From positions 248,001-312,000 of the forward strand of contig NZ_JBFRYC010000003.1 of NCBI RefSeq assembly GCF_040892615.1: a DNA stretch of 64,000 bases, read 5' to 3'. The notes under the pieces were generated by a model. It was given only the letters and a program-made list of their open reading frames with translations, did not search any database and was not told where the DNA came from. Position numbers and translations under genes: made by a program. Below, in pieces: positions 33,113-40,243 of this stretch (position 1 is the first letter of the stretch; each line of letters opens with the position of its first letter). The DNA comes from Thioclava arctica. GTDB lineage: Bacteria; Pseudomonadota; Alphaproteobacteria; Rhodobacterales; Rhodobacteraceae.

Positions 33113-33598
33113 TACTCCGTAACACCATTACTCACTAAGCATCTGACACTTCGGGCCGTTGGCCCTGCGTATCAGAAGCCGTTCGCCGGGGCGCTGCCCC
33201 GGACCCCGCGCCGTCCGCGGGACCGTTGGGGCGTCGTTCGCCACTCCCCCTCCGGCCTCCCCCTGGCGTCTTCCGACGGACCATAGGGGCGCTCGCCGCC
33301 CCCTCTGGACATCCCCGGCCGCTGTCTGCGCGACCAGAGGGTCGTCGTTCTGCACTCCCCCTCTGGACACCCCCTGCGCCCGGGGGAGGCCGCTTAGGCG
33401 CGCCTCCCCCGAACCCCCTCCAAGCATTGCGCCGAAACCTGACGGACCGCGGGCCAAGGCCCGAGCGGTTGCGCATGAATTGCCGCCGAGGCGTCCGGGT
33501 TTTGGTCGCGCGGTCGGGATGACGCGCGACCAAATCCCGGACACCCCGTGGGGGACGGAATGGGAGCGTGTCGATCTTTCCCAAAAATGGAGAATCCC
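33113..33598. other. C-rich non-coding block with direct repeats and a 20-bp hairpin
   Basis: The plus strand from about 33180 to 33420 is very rich in C. It has repeated motifs built on CCCCCTCTGGACA (about 33298-33318 and 33353-33376, and a diverged copy near 33241-33266). A hairpin follows at about 33444-33468 (ACCGC-GGGC with GCCC-GA-GCGGT), then the long hairpin at 33493-33542. Long frames in several phases on both strands arise from composition and look like no protein family. Candidate roles are a transfer origin, a recombination site or an untranslated leader. Confidence 0.45.
33493..33542. repeat. 20-bp inverted repeat upstream of the PemK-like gene
   Basis: The left arm (33493-33512) starts GTCCGGGT and ends GGTCGCGCG. 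After a 10-base loop the right arm (33523-33542) is its complement at 19 of 20 positions. It lies 56 bp before the start codon. It could be an operator, oriT arm or attenuator; no T tract follows. Confidence 0.65.
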
Positions 33599-34144
33599 AT
33601 GTTCGACAACCTTCCTGCTGTGTCTGAGAAAGCAACGCAGGCTTGGTCCGAGACCGTGCGCTCTGGCGACATCGTCTCGTTCCACTTTCCGGCCAACGAG
33701 GGCAAGAGCGGCCCCACACCAAAGGCCCGTCCTTGTCTCGTCCTTGCTGCGGCCACGATTGCGGGTCAGCGCTGGCTCACCATCGCCTACGGCACCTCGG
33801 TCACCGAAAAGGTCCGCAAGGGCTACGCGATCCCGCTTGGCTCGCGCGATGCGCGGCTGGCCGGGCTTGAACGCGCGACGGCGTTTCGTGGTGATCGCAT
33901 CGTCATTGTGCGCACCAACCATTCCGCTTTCGCCGTCAGCCCGATCTTTCGCACCCCGGTTCTGGGGCGGCTGACCGGACGACCGCTGGCGCGGATGCGC
34001 GAGATTCAGGCGCGGCTTCAAGCCGAGGCCGATATCGCTGCCGAGCGTCGCGCGGAACGCCGTCGCGCCCGCGTCAATGACCGCAAATCGCTGATCCAGG
34101 CCCGCGCCCGGGCCGCAGCGCGGGCGGTCATCACCGGCACCTGA
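33599..34144 (+). CDS. PemK/MazF-like protein with basic C-terminal tail
   Basis: The 181-residue protein has a segment SGDIVSFHFPANEG (about 21-34), then ARPCLVLAAATI (about 43-54) and LTIAYGTS, resembling the first strands of the PemK/MazF RNase fold. The last 50 residues are a basic helical tail (AAERRAERRRARVNDRK). No antitoxin of known type precedes it; the next gene is a 135-residue unknown. TGGAGAA precedes the ATG at 33599. It may be a toxin derivative retained on the element. The catalytic residues could not be confirmed by eye. Confidence 0.5.
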   Translation: MFDNLPAVSEKATQAWSETVRSGDIVSFHFPANEGKSGPTPKARPCLVLAAATIAGQRWLTIAYGTSVTEKVRKGYAIPLGSRDARLAGLERATAFRGDRIVIVRTNHSAFAVSPIFRTPVLGRLTGRPLARMREIQARLQAEADIAAERRAERRRARVNDRKSLIQARARAAARAVITGT

Positions 34145-34214
34145 CGCTGATGCCTTCCGGCAGCGTCAGTTCGCCGGCGCTGCCGCCTTTCCCTCTCTAA
34201 ACAGGAGTTCCCAA

Positions 34215-34622
34215 ATGAGCGTTCCCAACATCATCCCCAGTGGCAATACCCACCGGATCATTCTTTCATCCCCCGACCAGCGGACCCCGGATATCGACCG
34301 GATTCAGGACATCGCAGCCGATGCGACCGGCGCCCTGCGTGCAGCTCTGCAATCGGTCTCCGAGCTATCAGAAGGAGTCGCCGACGACATCGCCACCGAG
34401 CTGACTGCGCTCGAACGCAGACTCGAATTGCGCGACACGATCCGCGACGGGGCCCGGGCCGAGATTACGCTCTGCATCGACCGGCTCGAAGCCTTCCTTC
34501 CCGACGAGACTGTGGAAGCGTTTCGCGATGCTCTCACGAGGGCGCTGACCCTCTCGCAGCGCGTCGCGGATCTAATCGCGGCGGAGCAAGATCTCCGCCG
34601 TATTCGGTGGGGTAGCAGATAA
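34215..34622 (+). CDS. Hypothetical helical protein
   Basis: The 135-residue protein has a disordered first 25 residues followed by a nearly all-helical acidic/Leu-Ala-rich remainder (DATGALRAALQSVSELSEGV, then LTALERRLELRDTIRDGA). It is preceded by ACAGGAG and lies 70 bp after the PemK-like gene on the same strand, before a terminator. No family is recognised. It could be an antitoxin-like partner of the PemK-like protein, which is only suggested by adjacency. Confidence 0.55.
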   Translation: MSVPNIIPSGNTHRIILSSPDQRTPDIDRIQDIAADATGALRAALQSVSELSEGVADDIATELTALERRLELRDTIRDGARAEITLCIDRLEAFLPDETVEAFRDALTRALTLSQRVADLIAAEQDLRRIRWGSR

Positions 34623-34639
34623 GCCAAACCACCCAACTT

Positions 34640-34677
34640 GGGGCGCGGGTTCTCCAAGGGATCTGCGCCCCCTTTTT
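34640..34677 (+). terminator. Intrinsic terminator before the recombinase unit
   Basis: GGGGCGC (34640-34646) pairs with GCGCCCC (34665-34671) around an 18-base loop, followed by CTTTTT. It separates the PemK-like/135-residue pair from the recombinase operon. Confidence 0.65.
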
Positions 34678-34837
34678 CGAGAGGTCAAACTCGAAAATAC
34701 AATTAATTTCGAATTTTCTTTTACGCAGAATCAAACAGTTAGACATGCACGCCGCATTTTTTTCCGAAAACTCGCTTTGATCAAAGGGGCCACGCGGAAT
34801 GTTCGTGAATCTACGACACGAACTTTGAGGAAAAAGC

Positions 34838-35017
34838 ATGCAGGCACCAACAACCACACTGACCGCAGCCAACGATAACCCCGACGGACCCACCCGGATC
34901 GAGATTGCGCCGACAGGCCTTGTCTCGCTTCTTGGCCGCGCCGCCGCTCGCCGCTTTGTCGAGGCCGCCACGCCCGCCAACAGCACCACCGCCCCGACCG
35001 AAAGGACCGCCCAATGA
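34838..35017 (+). CDS. 59-residue small protein coupled to the recombinase
   Basis: This short gene starts at ATG 34838 with GAGGAA seven bases upstream and reads M-Q-A-P-T-T-T-L-T-A. It contains IEIAPTGLVSLLGRAAARRF and a T/A/P-rich tail. Its TGA overlaps the recombinase ATG (ATGA, 35014-35017), so translation is coupled. It is probably real because of the binding site and overlap. It may be an accessory or leader peptide of the recombinase; no family is recognised. Confidence 0.6.
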   Translation: MQAPTTTLTAANDNPDGPTRIEIAPTGLVSLLGRAAARRFVEAATPANSTTAPTERTAQ

Positions 35018-36576
35018 CACGCGCCGCCATCTACGCCCGCTATTCTTCCGACCGCCAGAAAGCCACCTCGATCGAAGACCAGATCGCCATGGCGCGTCGC
35101 GAATGCGACCGCAAAGGTTGGACCGTTGTCGAAGTCTTCGAAGACCGCGAGATGACCGGTCGCAACATGCGCCGCCCTGGGTTGCAGAGAATGAAGGACG
35201 CAAGTGCGCGCGGCGAAATTGATGTCGTCGTGGTCGAGGCGCTGGACCGTCTGACCCGCAAGGTCGCTGATGCGCTCAACCTATTCGATCTTTACCAGTT
35301 CCAAGGCGTGGAGCTTTATTCCGTTAATGAGGGCAAACAGGACTTCATGCGTGTTATGCTGCTTGGCTTTGGTGCTCAGGAAGTTTCGGCGAAGATTTCG
35401 GTTCATACGCGCCGTGGTATGCAGGGGGCTATTTCGCGAGGGCGCTTGCACACCAGCGCCTATGGCTATCGCAAGCGGGACGAGCCGAAGGGCACGAACC
35501 GCGAAATCGCCCCGGAAGAAGCCCGGATCGTGCTCCGGATCTTTCGCGAAACCGCCGAGGGGCGCTCGGCCATGGCGATCGCAAAAGGGTTGAATGCAGA
35601 TGGCATCCCGGCACCCAAAGGCGGCACTTGGGAGCCATCGACGATCCGCGGCCGCAAAGATCGCCAAGAAGGCATTTTGAACAACCGTCTCTATATCGGC
35701 GAAGCCTCGGTGTGCAAATTCGGCCGCCGCTACCATCCCGAGACCGGTGCGAAGGCCGTCTATTCGACCGAAGAAGACATGGTGCAGAAAACCTTCGAAG
35801 AACTGCGGATCATCCCGCAGGATCTCTGGGATCAGGTGCAGGCCGAGTGCGCGACGCGCACGCGCCGTGCAACCGTCTCGGGAAACCCTCAGGCGGCGCG
35901 TCGTTCGAAGCATCTTCTGAGCGGCTTGCTGGTCTGCGACTGCTGCGGTGCGCCCTATATCAAAGTGGGTCGGAAGCGCTTTCAGTGTCGCGAAGCCCGC
36001 AAGGGCGCCTGCAACAATAAGGTCACGATCTGCCAGACCCGGATTGAGGCGCGTGTCTTCGACGCACTGCGCGCCGAGCTTCGCAATGCGGATCTGATGG
36101 CGCAATTCGAGGCTGCGTTCCAAGCCGAGCTGCGCGTGCTCGAAAGCACAGATTTCGGCGCTGCGATCAAGGCTACAAAAGCGCAACTTGCGTTGGCTCG
36201 CAAGGCGCGCGACGGCATCATGCGCGCGATTGAAAAGGGCGCTGATTTTGCGGATTACAGCGCGCGCGACAAGGAACTCAAAGCCGAGATCACGGCACTC
36301 GAAGACCGGATCGCGTATTTGGAGGCACAGCAGGCCGAGAAAGACGCCACACCGCCCGACATCCCCGCGATCTTCGAGGCGGCGCTGCAAGACCTCGAAG
36401 CGTTGCTCGGCGATCCCGATCTCGTCGCGCGCGCCAATGAAGAACTCGCGACCCTGGTCCGAAGTATCACCCTCCTACCGGACCCCGAGTCCAAAGACGG
36501 CCTGGCTGCCGAGATCCACATGGATCTCGGTAGTTTGCGTTCGAGGGCATGGGATCGGGATGAGGCTCGGGGTTAG
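35014..36576 (+). CDS. Large serine recombinase (site-specific integrase/excisionase type)
   Basis: The 520-residue protein has an N-terminal resolvase catalytic domain starting AAIYARYSSDRQ (catalytic Ser at 11 or 12), then VVVVEALDRLTRKVAD. The recombinase domain (about 150-290) contains GYRKRDEP and IAKGLNADGIPAPKGGTW. A zinc ribbon (about 308-335: VCDCCGAPY, FQCREARKGACNN) and a coiled coil (about 385-455) follow. All parts are present, so it should be active. It lies at the right end of the element and is the likely mover of it. It is coupled to the 59-residue gene. Confidence 0.93.
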   Translation: MTRAAIYARYSSDRQKATSIEDQIAMARRECDRKGWTVVEVFEDREMTGRNMRRPGLQRMKDASARGEIDVVVVEALDRLTRKVADALNLFDLYQFQGVELYSVNEGKQDFMRVMLLGFGAQEVSAKISVHTRRGMQGAISRGRLHTSAYGYRKRDEPKGTNREIAPEEARIVLRIFRETAEGRSAMAIAKGLNADGIPAPKGGTWEPSTIRGRKDRQEGILNNRLYIGEASVCKFGRRYHPETGAKAVYSTEEDMVQKTFEELRIIPQDLWDQVQAECATRTRRATVSGNPQAARRSKHLLSGLLVCDCCGAPYIKVGRKRFQCREARKGACNNKVTICQTRIEARVFDALRAELRNADLMAQFEAAFQAELRVLESTDFGAAIKATKAQLALARKARDGIMRAIEKGADFADYSARDKELKAEITALEDRIAYLEAQQAEKDATPPDIPAIFEAALQDLEALLGDPDLVARANEELATLVRSITLLPDPESKDGLAAEIHMDLGSLRSRAWDRDEARG

Positions 36577-36794
36577 TCGCCGTGAGGTGCGGTCGAGAGA
36601 TACAAGGCAGGCCCTCGCTCTTCGCCTCTGTCGAAGCGCAAGGGAGGCCATGTGGCGCTTCAATGCGCTGTTGCCCCTGCACCGCGCTAAAAGTGTTCGC
36701 AATGGGTGATCGACGGGCTGCGCGATGCTTACGGGTTCGTAAATCGGGCCTTCATTGCTATTCTGGTTTTTTAACCGTCAAAGTTCGGCGCAAG

Positions 36795-36819
36795 AACGAC
36801 AATCAACGGTCGGGCAAGG
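36795..36819 (-). repeat. Right terminal inverted match of the element
   Basis: Read on the minus strand it is CCTTGC-CCGA-CCGTTGATTGTCGTT, matching the left end 26497-26521 at 21 of 25 positions in inverted orientation. It lies 219 bp after the recombinase stop. No target duplication is obvious outside the two copies. Confidence 0.6.
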
Positions 36820-36848
36820 GGCGCTGCCCCCTCTGGCTGCGCCATTCA

Positions 36849-37029
36849 CCCCCGGGATATTTCGATCAAGAGGAAGTTAGGCTTTTCTTTACCAGAATCA
36901 GGTGAGTTTGGTTTTGCGGAACAGGCGGGGACGCCGATGACCGTTCAAGGGGAAGCGTCCGGCCTTGCAGCCCAGAAACGGGCCCGAGCCGGGCGTTTTT
37001 TCTTCCTCTTGATCGAAATATCCCGGGGG
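36849..37029. repeat. 28-bp perfect inverted repeat pair flanking a 125-bp spacer
   Basis: 36849-36876 (CCCCCGGGATATTTCGATCA continuing AGAGGAAG) recurs exactly, inverted, at 37002-37029. Each copy also has a GGGGC-GCT-GCCCC-type hairpin on its outer side. The CCCCCGGGATATTT core is familiar from intergenic regions of Rhodobacterales, where it often ends transcripts. Two facing copies make a potential very long stem. Confidence 0.75.
36977..37001 (+). terminator. Terminator inside the inverted-repeat pair
   Basis: GCCCG, loop AGC, CGGGC, then GTTTTTT, with AAAC upstream pairing to GTTT across a small bulge. It is on the plus strand, where no protein gene ends closer than the recombinase 400 bp upstream. 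Confidence 0.55.
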
Positions 37030-37064
37030 AGGCCGTAGGCCGGGGGCAGCGCCCCCCCACCCGA

Positions 37065-37505
37065 TCAGCTTTCTTCCAGCCGCGCGCGCAATTCGCGCAA
37101 GACCGGCAAGGTTGCGCGCACTTTGTCGGGACCCAGATCGCGCACGATCCCTCCGATGATCGGCATCAACGATGCGAGTGCGCCATCGCGGGCGCGCCGA
37201 CCCGAGGGCGATAGAGACACCCATTTACGCCGCGCATCATCCCAATCGGGACGCACATGCACATGTCCCGCCCATTCCAGTTTGGCAAGCGTATTGGTCA
37301 TCGCGCCGCGCGTCACGTGCAGCGCCTCGGCCAACTGTGCAGGGGTGCGTTCCTCATTGATGTGGCTCAACAGGTTGAGCACCGAGAAATGTGAAATTTC
37401 CATCCCCTTGGGCAGGGCGCGGCTGACCACGCTGCGCGCCAACTGGTCGGCCATGAAGACCTCGGCGAATAGGGCTGCGGCAAGGGGATCGGGATCTTGG
37501 CTCAC
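37065..37505 (-). CDS. MarR-family transcriptional regulator
   Basis: The 146-residue winged-helix regulator has FSVLNLLSHINEERTPAQLAEALHVTRGAMTNTLAKLEWAG- as the DNA-binding core (about 40-80), then VHVRPDWDDARRKWVSLSPSGRRA as the wing. MarR proteins are usually dimeric repressors controlled by small ligands. It overlaps the stop of the nitrilase-family gene (ATGA), placing it in the grxC-nitrilase-marR operon. The ligand is unknown. Confidence 0.92.
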   Translation of the reverse strand: MSQDPDPLAAALFAEVFMADQLARSVVSRALPKGMEISHFSVLNLLSHINEERTPAQLAEALHVTRGAMTNTLAKLEWAGHVHVRPDWDDARRKWVSLSPSGRRARDGALASLMPIIGGIVRDLGPDKVRATLPVLRELRARLEES

Positions 37506-38332
37506 GGTGCCTCATAGCTCCGGTCATGAAACAGCGAGCGCAGGCGCAATCGCGTGGTTTCGACCTCATCTAGATTGATATCGACAAGGCTGACGCCCGG
37601 CTCGGTGCCGCCATCGACCAGCACATCGCCCCAAGGGTTCACTGCCAGCGAGTGACCCCAGGTCTTGCGCGGTCCCCCCTCATGAGCGCCATGCGTGCCA
37701 CATTGCGCCGGCGCCAGAACGAAGCACGAGTTTTCGATCGCGCGCGCGCGCACCAGAATGTCCCAATGGGCACGCCCGGTGCCCTCTGTAAAGGCCGACG
37801 GGATCGTCAAAATAGTCGCACCTGCCTGTGCGAGTTGGCGATACAAATGGGGAAAGCGCAGATCGTAGCACACCGACATCCCGAGCAAGCCGTATTTCGA
37901 GGGCGCAAGCACCGCCTGTCTGCCGGGGCGATAGCCCTCTGATTCGCGGTAGCGTTCGGTCTCGGATACGTCGAGGTCGAACATATGAATCTTGTCATAG
38001 CTCGCCTTGATGGTGCCTTTGCGTCCGATCAGAAACGACCGGTTGGCAAAACGCCCATCCTCATCGTCGGTTTTCAGACAGAGCGAGCCGATCAGCACAT
38101 AAACGCCCAGCCGTTCCGCCTCTTGTCGGATTGCGGCCAGCGTGGGGTCATTGTGCTCGTGGTGCAGCACCGTGCGCTGATAGGCGCGATCCGAGGAAAT
38201 CAGATTGGTGCATTCGGGCGTCGCGATCATCTGCGCGCCACCGGCCGCAGCCTCCCGGATGAACTCTAGCGTGATCGGCAGGTTCTTGACCGGGTCATCG
38301 GTGACAGAAAGCTGAACCAGAGCTGCTTTCAT
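37502..38332 (-). CDS. Carbon-nitrogen hydrolase (nitrilase superfamily, Nit/omega-amidase type)
   Basis: The 276-residue enzyme has the catalytic triad in place: Glu in MIATPECTN, Lys in SYDKIHMFDLD and Cys in GMSVCYDLRFP. The sequence most resembles the Nit1/Nit2 branch (amidases for deaminated glutathione or alpha-ketoglutaramate). This fits its position four bases after grxC, but the substrate is inferred. The start at 38332 is chosen as MKAALVQLSV; a longer frame would run into grxC. Confidence 0.9.
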   Translation of the reverse strand: MKAALVQLSVTDDPVKNLPITLEFIREAAAGGAQMIATPECTNLISSDRAYQRTVLHHEHNDPTLAAIRQEAERLGVYVLIGSLCLKTDDEDGRFANRSFLIGRKGTIKASYDKIHMFDLDVSETERYRESEGYRPGRQAVLAPSKYGLLGMSVCYDLRFPHLYRQLAQAGATILTIPSAFTEGTGRAHWDILVRARAIENSCFVLAPAQCGTHGAHEGGPRKTWGHSLAVNPWGDVLVDGGTEPGVSLVDINLDEVETTRLRLRSLFHDRSYEAP

Positions 38333-38336
38333 CGGC

Positions 38337-38594
38337 TCAACCCGCCAACAAAGTGTCGAGCTTGCCCGAATGATCAAGCGCATGCAGCTCATCGCAGCCG
38401 CCAATTGGCTGATCACCGATGAAAATTTGTGGCACAGTGCGCCTACCCTTTGCGCGCTGCGTCATCTGTGCGCGCAGATGCGGGTCACGGCCCACGTCGG
38501 TTTCTTCATAGGCAACGCCCTTTTGATCCAACAGGCGCTTGGCCATGATGCAGAACGGGCAGGTCCGGGTCGTATAGATCTCGACGCGCTTCAT
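38337..38594 (-). CDS. grxC: Glutaredoxin 3
   Basis: The 85-residue dithiol glutaredoxin starts MKRVEIYTTRTCPFC, active site C-P-F-C at 12-15. The TVP cis-proline loop (RRTVPQIFIG) and GGCDELHAL for glutathione binding are present. It is cytoplasmic. It is followed by the nitrilase gene after four bases; comF lies 37 bp upstream on the same strand. Confidence 0.95.
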   Translation of the reverse strand: MKRVEIYTTRTCPFCIMAKRLLDQKGVAYEETDVGRDPHLRAQMTQRAKGRRTVPQIFIGDQPIGGCDELHALDHSGKLDTLLAG

Positions 38595-38631
38595 GCGATA
38601 ATCCTTCTTAAGTCGGCTCGACTATAGGGAT

Positions 38632-39396
38632 TTAGGGCGCCTTCGCAACGCGCGCCAGTGTCACAACGTCAACTCGGCCAGCACCGGCGTGCATGGCCGC
38701 CTGCGTGGCCGCCCCCAGCGTCGCCCCTGAGGTCATCACATCATCCACGATCAGCACATTGCGCCCCGCGATCAGATCGGCGCGCGCCGGGTTCAGGGTG
38801 ATCGCATCAGAGAGATTGGCAAGCCGCGCGCCGCGATCATGCCCTTTCTGGCTGGGCGTGTTTCGGGTGCGCAAAAATAGATCGACGCAGCCTTCGCGTT
38901 CGGTGATCCGCGCCATCGCCTTGGCCAAAAGCGCGGATTGGTTGTAACGCCGCTTCAGCAACCGCAAGCGATGCAGCGGGATCGGCGCAATCAGCGTGTC
39001 AGGCGTGATCAGGGCGCGCGCGGCCTGCGCCATCCACCCCGCCATTGGCCGCACCAGATCAAGCCGGTCGGCATGTTTGAACGCCAGCACCAGATCGCGC
39101 CCGACGCAGGAATACATCATCGCCGTGCGCCCGCGCGTCCAGGGGCGCGGATGAGTCAGGCAGTCGTCACATAGCACGGCCTCGCCGCCGTCATCGCCCG
39201 GCAGCGGCACCCCGCAGGCATCACAGACCGTTCCGGTGGCGAAACTCGTTTGCTCCCAGCAGCTCAGGCAGAGGCCGAAGTCAGACCCGACCTCTTCGCC
39301 ACAGGCAATACAGCGCGGCGGGAAGACGGCGTGCAGCGCATGCATCCCTCCCGCTAGCATCCGTGCGCGAAGCACGCTAAGACCTGAATTAGCCAT
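38632..39396 (-). CDS. comF: ComF family phosphoribosyltransferase-like protein
   Basis: The 254-residue protein has an N-terminal double zinc-binding region (FPPRCIACGEEV, LCLSCWEQ, VCDACGVPLP, LCDDCLTH) followed by a phosphoribosyltransferase-type domain. The latter has RRYNQSALLAKAMA, QKGHDRGARLANL and the PRPP loop VLIVDDVMTSGATLG. ComF proteins take part in DNA uptake or recombination in some bacteria. GAGGGG precedes the ATG at 39396. This ATG overlaps, base for base, the start of the divergent methyltransferase gene. Confidence 0.9.
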   Translation of the reverse strand: MANSGLSVLRARMLAGGMHALHAVFPPRCIACGEEVGSDFGLCLSCWEQTSFATGTVCDACGVPLPGDDGGEAVLCDDCLTHPRPWTRGRTAMMYSCVGRDLVLAFKHADRLDLVRPMAGWMAQAARALITPDTLIAPIPLHRLRLLKRRYNQSALLAKAMARITEREGCVDLFLRTRNTPSQKGHDRGARLANLSDAITLNPARADLIAGRNVLIVDDVMTSGATLGAATQAAMHAGAGRVDVVTLARVAKAP

Positions 39397-40228
39397 GAAC
39401 ACACCGCCCCTCTTGACCGACCGCGCCGCCTTGATGCGCCAACGTGCCCGCGCCGCGCGCGCCCCCGAGCTGTTCCTGCACGAGGACGCGGCTGATGAGC
39501 TGTATGAAAGGCTCCAAGAGGTTAACAGAACCTTTACGTCGCCCGCTGTGATCACCGCTTTTCCCGAACCGTGGCGCAAAATCCTGCCTGACGCCAAATT
39601 CGTGGCCGATAGAGATCTGCTTGATCTGGAAGAGGGCGCGCATGATTTGGTGGTGCATGCGATGTGCCTGCATTGGGCCAATGATCCGGTCGGCCAGATG
39701 GTGCAGGCTGCCCGCGCGCTGGAACCCGACGGGCTATTTCTGGCCGTGATGTTTGGTGGTCAGACCCTGAATGAGTTGCGCGCGGCGCTGGCGCAGGCCG
39801 AGGCGTCGATCACCGGCGGCCTTAGCCCGCGCGTGCTGCCGATGGGCGAAATTCGCGATCTCGGGGCTTTGCTGGGACGGGCCGGGTTTGCACTGCCGGT
39901 GGCGGATGCGGTGACGCGCAAAGTGACCTATGAAACGCCGCTGCGCCTGCTCAGCGATCTGCGCGCCATGGGCGAGACCAATGCGCTTACCACTCGCAGC
40001 CGCCATTTCACCCGCCGTGACGTGATGTCCGAGGCGCTGAGGATCTATTCCGAGAGCTATCGCGAGCCTGATGGCCGGATGCGCGCCACGTTTGAGATGG
40101 TCTGGCTGACGGGCTGGAAACCCCATCCGAAACAGCAAAAACCTCTGCGCCCCGGATCAGCGGCGAAACGTCTGGCAGATGCGCTGGGCACGATGGAAAT
40201 TCCGACGGGTGACAAGCCGGGTCACTGA
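39395..40228 (+). CDS. SAM-dependent methyltransferase-like protein (NDUFAF5/BioC-related)
   Basis: The 277-residue protein starts MNTPPLLTDRAALMRQRARA followed by FLHEDAADELYERL, the N-terminal signature of the alphaproteobacterial family related to mitochondrial NDUFAF5. LVVHAMCLHWANDPVGQM, RALEPDGLFLAVMFGGQTLNELRAAL and the C-terminal YRFTY-like equivalents match that family. The SAM-binding glycine loop is degenerate, as in this group. NDUFAF5 acts in complex I assembly; the bacterial role is inferred. The start overlaps the comF start, leaving no room for a normal promoter or binding site. Confidence 0.8.
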   Translation: MNTPPLLTDRAALMRQRARAARAPELFLHEDAADELYERLQEVNRTFTSPAVITAFPEPWRKILPDAKFVADRDLLDLEEGAHDLVVHAMCLHWANDPVGQMVQAARALEPDGLFLAVMFGGQTLNELRAALAQAEASITGGLSPRVLPMGEIRDLGALLGRAGFALPVADAVTRKVTYETPLRLLSDLRAMGETNALTTRSRHFTRRDVMSEALRIYSESYREPDGRMRATFEMVWLTGWKPHPKQQKPLRPGSAAKRLADALGTMEIPTGDKPGH

Positions 40229-40243
40229 TTGGCCCAACGCCGC

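Larger units (their letters stand above)
26497..36819. mobile_element. Putative integrated mobilizable element (about 10.3 kb)
   Basis: The segment between ccrM and marR is bounded by inverted matches: 26497-26521 and the reverse complement of 36795-36819. Each has CCTTGC, four variable bases, then CCGTTGATTGTCGTT. Inside are a MobV-like relaxase pair, an AT-richer cargo block, an IS30 remnant, a PemK/MazF-like gene and a large serine recombinase at the right end. No conjugative pilus or coupling protein is present, so it would depend on a helper. Serine integrases normally leave direct, not inverted, repeats, so the exact borders and mechanism are uncertain. Confidence 0.55.
36577..37064. 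other. Non-coding stretch between recombinase and marR
   Basis: This is 488 bp. It holds the right end of the element (36795-36819), a GGGGC/GCCCC hairpin at 36818-36830 and the 28-bp inverted repeat pair (36849-36876, 37002-37029) with a terminator between them. A second GGGGGC/GCCCCC hairpin lies at 37042-37056, next to the marR stop. Frames here are short and show no family features. Confidence 0.5.

Noticed and set aside
33128..34021. Long overlapping frames on both strands in the C-rich block
   Set aside because: Pro/Arg/Ser-rich translations in several phases caused by base composition; no binding sites or family motifs.
26497..36819. Direct-repeat attL/attR pair for the serine recombinase
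   Set aside because: The two end regions match only in inverted orientation; no direct repeat longer than a few bases was noticed.
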